Positions 1 through 8,250 of a stretch of 37,420 nt of DNA are shown here, in pieces. Under the pieces are notes generated by a model, which searched no databases, was not told the origin of the DNA, and was given only the letters and a program-made list of their open reading frames with translations. Made by a program: the position numbers and the translations under genes. This DNA is from Nitrospiraceae bacterium (GTDB lineage Bacteria > Nitrospirota > Thermodesulfovibrionia > UBA6902), in the NCBI GenBank assembly GCA_003599025.1, contig QZIL01000033.1:1-37420 (forward strand). The letters are read 5' to 3'. Position 1 is the first letter of the stretch. The number at the start of each line of letters is the position of its first letter.

Positions 1-26
1 GATATGAGGAGGTAAAGGAAGGATGA
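1..26 (+). CDS. Tail of upstream gene, possibly PFOR gamma subunit (partial)
   Basis: Reading from base 3, the frame gives YEEVKEG and then a TGA that overlaps the porD start as ATGA. This 4-base overlap is typical of co-translated genes. By position the gene would be porC (gamma subunit), since four-subunit pyruvate:ferredoxin oxidoreductases are usually ordered gamma-delta-alpha-beta. Only seven codons are visible, so the identity is inference. A second frame (DMRR then TAA at 13-15) is also open. Confidence 0.35.
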
Positions 27-319
27 GCAAGAAATTCTGGGAAAAACTTCCCGCAGGCTCTGTGGTCCTTGAAGCAGGGAGTGCGGCAAAATTCAAGACA
101 GGCGGATGGCGCGCCATGAGACCGAAATGGATTGAGGAAAACTGCATCCAGTGCATGTTCTGCTGGATGTATTGTCCGGACATGTCAGTTAAGGTCAATG
201 CTGAAGGCAAGAGAGAAGACTTCAATTATGAATACTGCAAGGGCTGCGGGATATGTGCCCTCGAGTGCCCCGGTAAAAAGGGCGTAAAGGCCATTGTAAT
301 GGAAGAGGAGGGCAAATAA
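23..319 (+). CDS. porD: Pyruvate:ferredoxin oxidoreductase delta subunit (ferredoxin-type)
   Basis: This 98-residue protein is the small electron-transfer subunit of a four-subunit pyruvate (2-oxoacid):ferredoxin oxidoreductase in the cytoplasm. It carries two complete 4Fe-4S motifs: CIQCMFCWMYCP (Cys 41, 44, 47, 51) and CKGCGICALECP (Cys 72, 75, 78, 82). It passes electrons from the TPP-bound intermediate towards ferredoxin. An AGGAGG sequence lies just before the start. The stop codon overlaps the porA start (TAATG), so the two are probably translationally coupled. The length matches the family. The specific 2-oxoacid is assigned from the family and neighbours, and related 2-oxoacid oxidoreductases cannot be fully excluded. 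Confidence 0.93.
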   Translation: MSKKFWEKLPAGSVVLEAGSAAKFKTGGWRAMRPKWIEENCIQCMFCWMYCPDMSVKVNAEGKREDFNYEYCKGCGICALECPGKKGVKAIVMEEEGK

Positions 320-1497
320 TGGGAAAGATAGTAGCTGTAACAGGAAACGAAGCTTGCGCAGAGGCATTAAGACAGATCAACCCGGACGTATGCGCAGCAT
401 ACCCTATCACTCCAGCAACCGACCTTATGCAGAGGTTTTCAGGTTTTGTAAATAACGGCAAAGTTGATACTGTTCTGGTGCTGGTAGAGAGTGAGCACAG
501 CGCCATGAGCGCCTGCATAGGCGCGGCAGCAGCAGGCGGAAGGGTCGCTACAGCCACATCATCGCAGGGGCTTGCATTGATGTGGGAGATGCTCTATATT
601 GCGTCAGGGACAAGACTGCCGATCGTAATGCCGCTGGTAAACAGGGCATTGTCCGCTCCACTTAACATCCACGGTGACCATTCAGACGGAATGGGGGCAA
701 GGGACACAGGCTGGATACAGTTCTATTCAGAGAATGCCCAGGAAGCATACGACAACACCATACAGGCCTTCAGGATCGCTGAGCATCTTGATATCAGACT
801 GCCTGCCATGGTGTGTCTGGACGGCTTTATCGTTAGTCATTCTATTGAAAGAGTCGAATACATCGAAGACGAGAAGGTAAAAAAATTCGTGGGTAAATTC
901 AAGGCGGTCAATCCGCTTCTGGACATTGACAAACCCAAGAGCTATGGCCCGCTTATCCTGACCGACCTCTATCATGAATACAAGAGGGCCCAGCATGAAG
1001 TGATGACAAAGGTTTCTGATGTTGTGCTGGACGTTGCCGCTGATTTTGAAAAGATGACGGGCAGAAAATACGAACTCTTTGAGAAGTACAGGATGAGCGA
1101 CGCAGAGATCGCCATCGTTGTAATGAGCTCAGCCGCAGGCACTACAAAGGACATAATAGACGAGTACAGGAAAAAAGGCGTCAAGATCGGCCTCATTAAA
1201 CCAAGGATGTTCAGACCGTTCCCGTTCAAGGAAATGGCCAATGCGCTTAAAAAAGTAAAGGCAGTGGCAGTACTTGACAGGGCAGACTCATTCGGCGGAT
1301 ACGGGCCGTTGTATTACGAAATCTGCGGAGCTGTTATGTCGCTGGAGAAAAAGCCCCTGATGATCAACAAGATTTTCGGACTTGGCGGCAGGGACTACCT
1401 CCCTGATCAGGCGGAGCATACAATTGATGAACTGATCAAAATTGCAAAGTCCGGAAAGGTAAAAACCGTAAAGGAATACATTGGAGTGAAAGAATAA
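319..1497 (+). CDS. porA: Pyruvate:ferredoxin oxidoreductase alpha subunit
   Basis: This 392-residue alpha subunit contributes the pyrimidine-binding half of the TPP site. The N-terminus has the family signature AYPITPATDLMQ (about residues 27-38), followed by the conserved stretch ESEHSAMSACIGAAAAGGR. The C-terminal third (about 260-390) is the transketolase-C-like domain with GLIKPRMFRPFP. Together with PorB it forms the catalytic core that oxidises pyruvate to acetyl-CoA and CO2, or runs in reverse in autotrophs. It starts on the last base of the porD stop. Unlike the tight porD-porA junction, 91 bases with a strong hairpin separate it from porB. Confidence 0.95.
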   Translation: MGKIVAVTGNEACAEALRQINPDVCAAYPITPATDLMQRFSGFVNNGKVDTVLVLVESEHSAMSACIGAAAAGGRVATATSSQGLALMWEMLYIASGTRLPIVMPLVNRALSAPLNIHGDHSDGMGARDTGWIQFYSENAQEAYDNTIQAFRIAEHLDIRLPAMVCLDGFIVSHSIERVEYIEDEKVKKFVGKFKAVNPLLDIDKPKSYGPLILTDLYHEYKRAQHEVMTKVSDVVLDVAADFEKMTGRKYELFEKYRMSDAEIAIVVMSSAAGTTKDIIDEYRKKGVKIGLIKPRMFRPFPFKEMANALKKVKAVAVLDRADSFGGYGPLYYEICGAVMSLEKKPLMINKIFGLGGRDYLPDQAEHTIDELIKIAKSGKVKTVKEYIGVKE

Positions 1498-1514
1498 AAC
1501 TAGTGACAGTGATT

Positions 1515-1560
1515 AGTGTCAGTGTCAGTAGTAATTATACTGACACTGTTCCCTGACACT
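1515..1560 (+). other. Intercistronic hairpin between porA and porB
   Basis: Nested inverted repeat: AGTGTCAG and TGTCAGT on the left pair with ACTGACA and CTGACACT on the right, with a short asymmetric bulge (CTGTTCC). It lies between two genes whose products are needed in equal amounts. There is no U-run, so it is unlikely to be an intrinsic terminator. It may be an RNA-stabilising or REP-like element (inference). Confidence 0.55.
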
Positions 1561-1588
1561 GATACTTAAAAATAGTGAGGTAATAAAA

Positions 1589-2581
1589 ATGACAACTAAA
1601 CCGCTTAGATTAAGAGAACTCGCAAAGGAAGAGGACAAATTCACATTCGGCCACAGGCTGTGTGCAGGATGCGGAGCTCCTATCGTGGTGAAACAGGTGC
1701 TGATGGCAACTGATTATCCAATTGTGGCATCCAATGCTACCGGATGCCTTGAGGTCTCCTCCTGCATTTCGACCTTTACCGCATGGAAGATCCCCTGGAT
1801 GCACTCTGCATTTGAGAATGCTGCAGCAACTATATCCGGGATCGAAGCCATGTACAGGTCTCTTGTAAAACAGGGGAAGATAGAGGAGAAGAATGTCAAA
1901 TTTATCGCCTTTGGAGGTGACGGAGGTACATATGACATCGGCTTTCAGAGCCTCTCAGGGGCCATGGAGCGCGGTCATGACATGATGTATATATGTTATG
2001 ACAACGGTGCCTACATGAACACCGGTATTCAGCGCTCAAGCGCCACGCCTTTTGGAGCGGACACGACAACATGTCCAGCAGGTGATGTAATCCCCGGCAA
2101 ACTCCAGCAGAGAAAAGACCTGACAAAGATCATGGCAGCACACGGCATTCCGTATGTCGGCCAGGCATCACCGAGCCACTGGATGGACCTGATGAAAAAA
2201 GTGCAGAAGGCCTTTGAGATTAAAGGCCCCAAATTCATGAATGTAATATCCCCATGCAACCGTGGCTGGCGTTCAAAGACAGACGATGCGATTAAACTCA
2301 GCAGACTCGCTGTCGACACATGCTACTGGCCGTTGTATGAAATAGAAAACGGGGTAACAAGAATCAACTATAAGCCAAAAGAGAAGAAACCGCTTGTGGA
2401 ATTCCTGAAACCCCAGGGCAGGTTCAAGCATATGTTTGCAGCAGGAAATGAATGGATGCTGACACAGGCACAGGAGTATGTAGACGCTCAGTGGGAGCTG
2501 CTCCAGAGACAGGCCGCATTCTCCGGGGGAGAGGAAAAGGCCGAGGCACCGGCAACAGAAGAAAAGACAGAAGGACAATAA
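1589..2581 (+). CDS. porB: Pyruvate:ferredoxin oxidoreductase beta subunit (TPP-binding)
   Basis: This 330-residue beta subunit binds TPP-Mg through GDGGTYDIG (residues 110-118) and NGAYMNTG (139-146). Four cysteines expected to hold the proximal 4Fe-4S cluster are visible: Cys25 and Cys28 (CAGCGA), Cys53 (TGCLEV) and Cys223 (SPCNRGW). A GAGG ribosome site sits upstream of the ATG. The last 16 or so residues form a Glu/Ala-rich tail (EEKAEAPATEEKTEGQ) beyond the usual family end, probably disordered. With porD and porA it completes the enzyme except for the gamma subunit, which should lie just outside the window. Confidence 0.95.
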   Translation: MTTKPLRLRELAKEEDKFTFGHRLCAGCGAPIVVKQVLMATDYPIVASNATGCLEVSSCISTFTAWKIPWMHSAFENAAATISGIEAMYRSLVKQGKIEEKNVKFIAFGGDGGTYDIGFQSLSGAMERGHDMMYICYDNGAYMNTGIQRSSATPFGADTTTCPAGDVIPGKLQQRKDLTKIMAAHGIPYVGQASPSHWMDLMKKVQKAFEIKGPKFMNVISPCNRGWRSKTDDAIKLSRLAVDTCYWPLYEIENGVTRINYKPKEKKPLVEFLKPQGRFKHMFAAGNEWMLTQAQEYVDAQWELLQRQAAFSGGEEKAEAPATEEKTEGQ

Positions 2582-2590
2582 TTTTTTCAT

Positions 2591-2626
2591 CTGCTCTGCT
2601 CTCTGTTTAATAAGAGAGCAGAGCAG
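2591..2626 (+). terminator. Strong stem-loop after porB, terminator-like
   Basis: A perfect 14-bp stem, CTGCTCTGCTCTCT paired with AGAGAGCAGAGCAG, with an 8-base loop starts 10 bases after the porB stop. No U-run follows on the plus strand, so it may protect the 3' end of the mRNA rather than terminate by itself. Confidence 0.5.
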
Positions 2627-2698
2627 AAATGTTACGACTTTTTACCAATCCCTTACCTTCAATCCCTTAAACTGATGTCTTACGGAGACAGATTTATC

Positions 2699-3542
2699 AT
2701 GAATGACTCTTTAAGAGCGCATGTGGAACAGATCACTAACCTGCCGTCCCTTCCGGCCATAGCCAATCAGATAATTGCCCTCACAGAGGATGACCTGCTT
2801 TCCGTAAATAAACTCGAAACGATCATCGGAAACGACCCCGCCATTTCTGCAAAAAATCATGAGTGTCGCCAACTCTGCCTTTTACGGTTTCCACACACCT
2901 GTAAAAACACTCAGGAATGCGATAATGCGGATAGGCTTCAACAGTGTCAGGAACATAGCTGTCGGGATAGCCATAATGACGGTCCTCCATGATGAAAACC
3001 ACCGGGGGACACCCGACTATGAACGGATATTCAATCACTCCGTGGCCGTCGCATTCATCTCGAGTCTGCTGTCAAAGCGGACCGGATACGGCATCACTGA
3101 TGAAATTGTCATCAGCGGAATTTTGCATGATATGGGACTGCTGATACTCAGCAGGCATTTCCCGGAAAGATACATGGATGTAATGAATAAGTTTGAAGAA
3201 GGCAAGACTCTTTATGATGCAGAAAAGGAGGTTTTCGATTTCAGTCATTGTGAAATAGGAAACTGGCTGGCCTCTAAATGGAGTCTGCCTGATACTGTTG
3301 CAGACACAATTTTATACCATCATAAGCCATCCCAGGCCGCACAGAACATGGTGCATATCGCTACTGTACATGTTGCCGACTTCATAGTCGACAATCATGT
3401 AATCAGGGCAACTGCCGGGGATTACAGCGCTCCTTTTGATCCTTCCTCTCTCGACCTGCTTGGCATGTCGGAAAAAACCCTTAACGATGTAGTAACAGAA
3501 GTAAAAAGCGGATCCTTATTTAACGAGCTCTTTATAGTATGA
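2699..3542 (+). pseudogene. HDOD-domain signalling protein, frameshifted at an A6 run
   Basis: Two ORFs in different frames make one continuous HDOD protein of about 281 residues. The first (MNDSLRAHVEQITNLPSLPA...GNDPAISAK) runs into an A6 tract at 2851-2856. The second continues IMSVANSAFYGFHTPVKTL in the next frame. Removing one A restores the expected family sequence AKIMSVANSAFYG. The second part carries the HD-like HDMG motif (GILHDMGLLIL) and HHKP, as in HDOD proteins that act in signalling, often with c-di-GMP or motility systems. I prefer ATG 2699 over 2675 because GGAG lies about 11 bases upstream. The shift could be a sequencing or assembly error, a true mutation, or slippage on A6. 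No clear terminator follows. Confidence 0.75.
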
Positions 3543-3672
3543 ATATCAGGAGAGACGCCTGTTTTTCTTCCTGCTGATGCTGAAGACTCTGAATTATTAA
3601 CTCAATGCAGACCTTGTATCTGTCCAGTCCCGCACCCTGTCTGAACTGAAACACCCCATATCGGCTCAGCCT

Positions 3673-5718
3673 TTAGAGGTCCCTTTTTGTTAAAAGGCAG
3701 CCATCTCCCATGTCTCTGCCATCAGAGGCAGGAACAGGCACTCTTTCGGAAACTGGCATTACAATATATTCGACAAAGGATATGCCTTCAAAGTTTTCTT
3801 TTAACCGCGCGATAAACTCATCTTTGCCTTCCATTTTTTCAGAGTAATACACCATGATCTTTGAATGGTATTCCTTAAGCTTTTTCATAAGCTTGTGCAG
3901 GCTGTCGTCCTCAACAGATATCATTTTTGTTATATCGATACCTATTGTCTTTTTTTCGGTCTTAAGGTAATTCAATATTCTCCTGTAGAGCTTTACCCAG
4001 TTGATTCCATCCATTATCCCTCGGAGTTCAAGACACATATGTTCGGTGCTAAGGTTCTTCCTGAGCTTCAATTCCAGATAATTAAAAGACATATCAGGCA
4101 GACTGCGGCCTTTAAGCGGAGAAGATAGAAACTGCAGGAGTGATTTCCGGTATGAAGTCACGTACGTCGAGGGCTGCCGGACATCACCAAGCAATTTCAA
4201 CTTGAGATTTTCCTTAAATGCAAAACCCTGCCCCAGTTTAGTAAGTGCACGCTGGGCTACAGTTTTTTCCCCGAGCAGCCTTCTGTATCTCTCCTCAATA
4301 TCCATGGCAAACATTGCTGTCTTCCTGTTCGGAAGGTATGGCTGCATGATGTCGATAGCTGAATAAAAATCCCTGGAATATTCTCTCAGTTTTTCATTTC
4401 TCTTCCTTTTCCACGTGTCCTGATATCTGAGGGTATATTCGTAGCCGGTTATGTATGTTTCACACATCCTCATTATTGAAGGCCCGAGTTCATGAAAATC
4501 TCTCTGAAATGCCTCCTTGAGAATATGCTGGGACTCTTTCTGCGTAAACTCCGGATGGTTAAACCAGATGCGGTGCTGACCGTGCCATTCCTCAAAGGGG
4601 ACATCAGTGCAGAGTTTCCCTTTTCCCATGTACTCATCGTATAACGCTGTTTTAGGAAGAGGCCCCAATTGCATGAACTGGGCAAAGTCAGGACGGAGCG
4701 TCTTCATGTAGTCAACCTCTTTCCATATATTTTCCTTTGTATGATGCTCCTGAAACAGGATACTGGAGGCCAGGACTGATACGCCATGGTTTCTAAGGTC
4801 ACTGAACAGCTTCGGCATGTCTATCCCCCTGTTCTTCTGGTAATTTTCGAGATAAGATTCGACCCCAAGCCACAGGAAGCCCACTCCGAGCTCAAAGACA
4901 TTCTCTATCCCGAAATCCATTATCGCCTCTGCAGAAGAAAAGATCCCGAAGTAATACAATTTATCATGCTTTTTCATAAGATCAAGAAGCTCCATCGCGC
5001 GCTTTTTGTTTTTGAGAAAATTTTCATCCATAACAAAAAAGTCACTGCACCCGAATTTCTTCTCCATCTTCACACAAATGTCAAACAGCTCTTTGCCTGT
5101 CTGAAAAAAAGGAATATGCTCGAACCTGAAATTATGGGTAGTGCAGCAGAAGCGGCAGCGGTTGGGACACCCTACCCCGGGCATGAGGATGCCTGATTTG
5201 CCAAGCAGAGGTATTCCCATAAAGCGTTTATTTTCAGCAGAAGGTATTATGGGATGCTTAATGGGGGCATCAACCTTCTCATCGAATAATTTCCTCAACC
5301 ACCTGACTCCCTCACCACGGGCAACATAATCACAATCGATCATTTTTTCTATATCAGGGATCTGGGTACCATGCCCGCCCAGGATTATCTTTGTACTCGG
5401 GCTGTATTTTCTTATCAGCTCAGACATCTTTCTGGCCTTCAGAAAGTTCGGGGTTATAAAAGAGATTCCGACATAATCATATCCCTTTTTGATCTCTTTG
5501 ATAAAACGGTCCAGCGTCGGAAAATCCAGGACAACGGCAGGATACTCAATATTTTCCGCCATAAGATAAAGGCCGAAGCTCCTGTGGTTATAACGAAGTG
5601 AAAAGATCCCCTGCTCTCTTGTTATCTGATTGTGATACAACTCCATGATATTCTCTTTGCGACCATACTGATCATCGACGCCATACGGCTTAAAGACCGA
5701 CGTTAACAGAAGTTTCAT
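3673..5718 (-). CDS. B12-binding-domain radical SAM protein, unknown substrate
   Basis: This 681-residue cytoplasmic protein has three parts. Residues 1-150 form a Rossmann-like cobalamin-binding-type domain (VGISFITPN, IILGGHGTQIPD, DYVARGEG) without the classic DxHxxG histidine motif. Residues about 175-400 form a radical SAM core with the cluster motif CPNRCRFC (Cys 184, 188, 191), FFVMDENFL and WLGVESY. The remaining 280 residues include a domain near 555-655 with a beta-strand pattern like a STAS fold (IGIDITKM). An AAGGAG ribosome site precedes the ATG. It stands alone between the broken HDOD gene and the selenocysteine tRNA. Family members methylate or rearrange unactivated carbons, for example in lipids or cofactors, but I cannot assign a substrate. 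Confidence 0.85.
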   Translation of the reverse strand: MKLLLTSVFKPYGVDDQYGRKENIMELYHNQITREQGIFSLRYNHRSFGLYLMAENIEYPAVVLDFPTLDRFIKEIKKGYDYVGISFITPNFLKARKMSELIRKYSPSTKIILGGHGTQIPDIEKMIDCDYVARGEGVRWLRKLFDEKVDAPIKHPIIPSAENKRFMGIPLLGKSGILMPGVGCPNRCRFCCTTHNFRFEHIPFFQTGKELFDICVKMEKKFGCSDFFVMDENFLKNKKRAMELLDLMKKHDKLYYFGIFSSAEAIMDFGIENVFELGVGFLWLGVESYLENYQKNRGIDMPKLFSDLRNHGVSVLASSILFQEHHTKENIWKEVDYMKTLRPDFAQFMQLGPLPKTALYDEYMGKGKLCTDVPFEEWHGQHRIWFNHPEFTQKESQHILKEAFQRDFHELGPSIMRMCETYITGYEYTLRYQDTWKRKRNEKLREYSRDFYSAIDIMQPYLPNRKTAMFAMDIEERYRRLLGEKTVAQRALTKLGQGFAFKENLKLKLLGDVRQPSTYVTSYRKSLLQFLSSPLKGRSLPDMSFNYLELKLRKNLSTEHMCLELRGIMDGINWVKLYRRILNYLKTEKKTIGIDITKMISVEDDSLHKLMKKLKEYHSKIMVYYSEKMEGKDEFIARLKENFEGISFVEYIVMPVSERVPVPASDGRDMGDGCLLTKRDL

Positions 5719-6023
5719 TTTATATCTCCTTTGCTATTTGGCAGCACTGGAGAACAGTACACGCAGAAATTCGATTTCACTTAGTTGCAAAACATTGCAC
5801 TGCAGGCAAACCTTGCGGGGAATGATGCGGACAATCGATTCTTAAAAATAAATACATTTCTCTGATTACTACCTTAATGTTAACAGTAGCATAATAAAAC
5901 AGACCCGGTCAATGTCAGCGGGATGATTTATTGTAGCACGCAGTCATGAAAGCCCGGAGAAGATGCAATTGTGAAAAGAATTTACGATCCTCAGGCATAT
6001 GAGCTCAAAAGCCCTGAACAAAT
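5719..6023. other. Intergenic region between the radical SAM gene and selC
   Basis: This 305-base gap is AT-rich. It should hold the promoter of the minus-strand radical SAM gene and the 3' end of the selAB-selC transcript. I see no gene, no convincing hairpin with a U-run and no known RNA motif in it. Confidence 0.5.
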
Positions 6024-6121
6024 TGGCGGGAGCGTGTGGGAATCGAACCCACCCTGCTCACTTGTGGCAAGCAACACCGGATTTGAAGTCCGGGAGGCAC
6101 ACCAGAAACCTATACGCTCCC
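6024..6121 (-). tRNA. selC: tRNA-Sec (anticodon UCA)
   Basis: On the minus strand the RNA begins GGGAGCGT and ends ACGCTCCC-G-CCA, giving the 8-bp acceptor stem of bacterial selenocysteine tRNA. A 5-bp T stem (GTGGG/CCCAC) around TTCGATT makes the typical 8+5 helix of 13 bp. The anticodon arm is CCGGA-CTTCAAA-TCCGG with anticodon TCA, complementary to UGA (plus-strand 6084-6086). A long variable arm (about GTTGCTTGCCACAAGTGAGCAG) is present. CCA is encoded. It lies 96 bases after selB, so selA, selB and selC form one block. It is charged with serine, and SelA then converts the seryl group to selenocysteinyl. Confidence 0.95.
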
Positions 6122-6217
6122 AATATCGTCGGACATCCTGAGTTAAACAGTGTCCATAGTACGATAATAATACTTGATTAGTAAAATATATGGCAACCGG
6201 GACTTGCAGCTGAATGC

Positions 6218-8113
6218 CTATGACTGCTTCTTCAGAAACTTCCTGACTTCCCCGACCCTGAGCGTAATCTTGTTGCTGTCCAGATATTCAAGAAACGGGA
6301 GTGCGTACTTTCTTGACGTCTTTAAAATATCGCGGAATTCTCCGACCGTCATTTCGCTCTTTACGCTGAAGAATTTCTGCAGACCTTCAATCATCTTTGT
6401 ATAACTGCTCATCGGGATGTAGAGTGAATCATTTATCCTGACAAGGCTTTTTTCAGAGGCCATGATCTTCAGCAGTTCCCCTGATTCCTGGGGTTTTATC
6501 AATATAGCCTGCGCCAGTTCGTCTTTTGAAGGTGGCTGAAATCCGGCCTCCTCCAGGATTTTCAATATCCTGTCTTTCAGGCCCTGTTTGTCCTCGCTGA
6601 GGGATATTTTGAATGACTTCAGCCGGAGCAGGTCTTTGTCAATTACTACCCTGTCCAGACCGGCGAGCATTGTCTCAAAGAGCCTCTGATCAAGCCCCCG
6701 GAATAAGGCCCTGACCGCCTCTTTCGGCATGCCCGGCTTAAGGGGATTTGCCTTGTGAAACTCCGCAAGAGATTCCATTACATTATTGATGAATTCGTTG
6801 TACCTCTCACTGTGAATGATCCTGCCTTCACACCTTACCAGTCTGCCGGTCTTTTCGAGTGCGCTCATCTGGCTCTGAAGTTCTGCAGGATCGACTTTGA
6901 TCCAGGACGCGATGTCAGCAACAGTCACTCCGTTTGTCCCGCCCTGGTGTATCTTTACCAGTATCTTTTCCTGAAGGCTGCCCTGTTCGAGGACTTCAAG
7001 GTCCTTTATTCTCTCCTCCTTTTTCCTCCTTTTCGGGGAGACATCCAGTATCTCCCCTCCCCCGATTGTCATCAGGGGGGAGAACCTCCGGACAATATAC
7101 CTGTCGCCGGTCATGACCGTAATCGGCTCTTTAAACCTTAACTGGCAGAAGGACTTTTCACCCGGCTTCAGCTCGTCTTTATCATACAAAAGGACCCTGC
7201 CAGTGAGCTCTGTAGTCCCTGTATGAAAGTGTACAAGGCTCCTCGTCTTCAGACCCTTGACAGGGGCGTTTTTGAGAACTTCGATGTCCGCGTCTATAAA
7301 AGACGTCGTCCTGAGTTTCTCGGGGATGGCCACGACATCGCCACGCTGTACGTCCTCTTTGGCCACCCCCTGCAGGTTCATCGCCACACGCTGACCGGCA
7401 TGCGCCTTCCTGATGTCCTTCCCGTGACTCTGCAGTCCCCTTACCTTCGTCTTGATCCCCCTTGGAAGTATTTCCACATTGGAGTCAATTGAAATGCTGC
7501 CTGATACCGCAGTACCTGTCACAACCGTGCCGAAACCCTTGAGGGTAAATATCCTGTCAACAGGCAGCCTGAATACTCCGCTTTCGGATTTTGGCTCTAC
7601 TTCCATAGCGAGGTCATGGATTTTTTCCTTCAAAAGATCGATATTATGTCCCGTCTTTGAAGAGACTGCGATGATCCCCGCGTCTTCCAGGAACGTACCC
7701 TTTGCAAAATTCCTGATATCATCCGTGATTAGTTCGATCCAGTCAGCGTCGACAAGGTCTGATTTGGTAATGACGATCATTCCCCTTTTGACCTTGAGAA
7801 GATTGCAGATGTCCAGATGCTCACGGCTCTGCGGCATGATGCTTTCATCAGCGGCAATGACCATAAGCACGATGTCAACGCCACCTGCGCCGGCGAGCAT
7901 GTTCTTGATAAGCCGTTCATGTCCTGGCACGTCAACGATGCCGACCTTCAGCCCGTCGGGATAGGCAAGGTCCGCAAACCCGAGGTCGATGGTGATGCCC
8001 CGTTCCTTTTCTTCCTTCAGACGGTCAGGGTCTGTGCCGGTCAGTGCCTTTACAAGCGCGCTTTTACCGTGGTCTATATGTCCTGCTGTTCCGAGAATTA
8101 CGTAACGATCCAT
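6218..8113 (-). CDS. selB: Selenocysteine-specific elongation factor SelB
   Basis: This 631-residue translation factor delivers Sec-tRNA(Sec) to UGA codons marked by a SECIS hairpin. The GTPase domain has GHIDHGKS (11-18), DVPGHE (61-66) and TKSD (G4), followed by EF-Tu-like domains 2 and 3. The C-terminal half holds the winged-helix repeats that bind SECIS RNA (for example [18 protein letters not shown] and [25 protein letters not shown]). The length is normal for bacterial SelB. It follows selA with a 137-base gap and precedes selC. The motif set separates it from the EF-Tu and IF2 families. Confidence 0.97.
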   Translation of the reverse strand: MDRYVILGTAGHIDHGKSALVKALTGTDPDRLKEEKERGITIDLGFADLAYPDGLKVGIVDVPGHERLIKNMLAGAGGVDIVLMVIAADESIMPQSREHLDICNLLKVKRGMIVITKSDLVDADWIELITDDIRNFAKGTFLEDAGIIAVSSKTGHNIDLLKEKIHDLAMEVEPKSESGVFRLPVDRIFTLKGFGTVVTGTAVSGSISIDSNVEILPRGIKTKVRGLQSHGKDIRKAHAGQRVAMNLQGVAKEDVQRGDVVAIPEKLRTTSFIDADIEVLKNAPVKGLKTRSLVHFHTGTTELTGRVLLYDKDELKPGEKSFCQLRFKEPITVMTGDRYIVRRFSPLMTIGGGEILDVSPKRRKKEERIKDLEVLEQGSLQEKILVKIHQGGTNGVTVADIASWIKVDPAELQSQMSALEKTGRLVRCEGRIIHSERYNEFINNVMESLAEFHKANPLKPGMPKEAVRALFRGLDQRLFETMLAGLDRVVIDKDLLRLKSFKISLSEDKQGLKDRILKILEEAGFQPPSKDELAQAILIKPQESGELLKIMASEKSLVRINDSLYIPMSSYTKMIEGLQKFFSVKSEMTVGEFRDILKTSRKYALPFLEYLDSNKITLRVGEVRKFLKKQS

Positions 8114-8207
8114 CTTTTAAAAACTCCAAATATCAAACAAATCCCGAGGACTCTATTTCAAATTCCGGAAACACGTCGGTTCATATTACTGGAATTGGGA
8201 ATTGATT

Positions 8208-8235
8208 GTAATTCGTAATTTGTAATTCGTAATTT
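8208..8235 (+). repeat. Two tandem copies of a 14-bp AT-rich unit
   Basis: GTAATTCGTAATTT occurs twice back to back in the selA-selB gap, just before the selA 3' end on the plus strand. A looser relative (AATTATGAATTTTTAATTTC) occurs near 15125-15145. Confidence 0.7.
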
Positions 8236-8250
8236 CTATTGTGGAATCTA

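Noticed and set aside
2851-2856. Programmed -1 frameshift on A6
   Set aside because: Joining the HDOD halves needs a net +1 move (skipping one base), which does not fit a -1 slip on AAAAAA. Slippage by the polymerase or an indel fits better.
5971-6023. Short frame VKRIYDPQAYELKSPEQ running into the tRNA-Sec region
   Set aside because: It looks protein-like at first but continues antisense through selC, where no coding frame can be expected, and it has only a GTG start without a ribosome site.
5999-6181. Plus-strand ORF across the tRNA-Sec gene
   Set aside because: This is antisense reading of a structural RNA gene.
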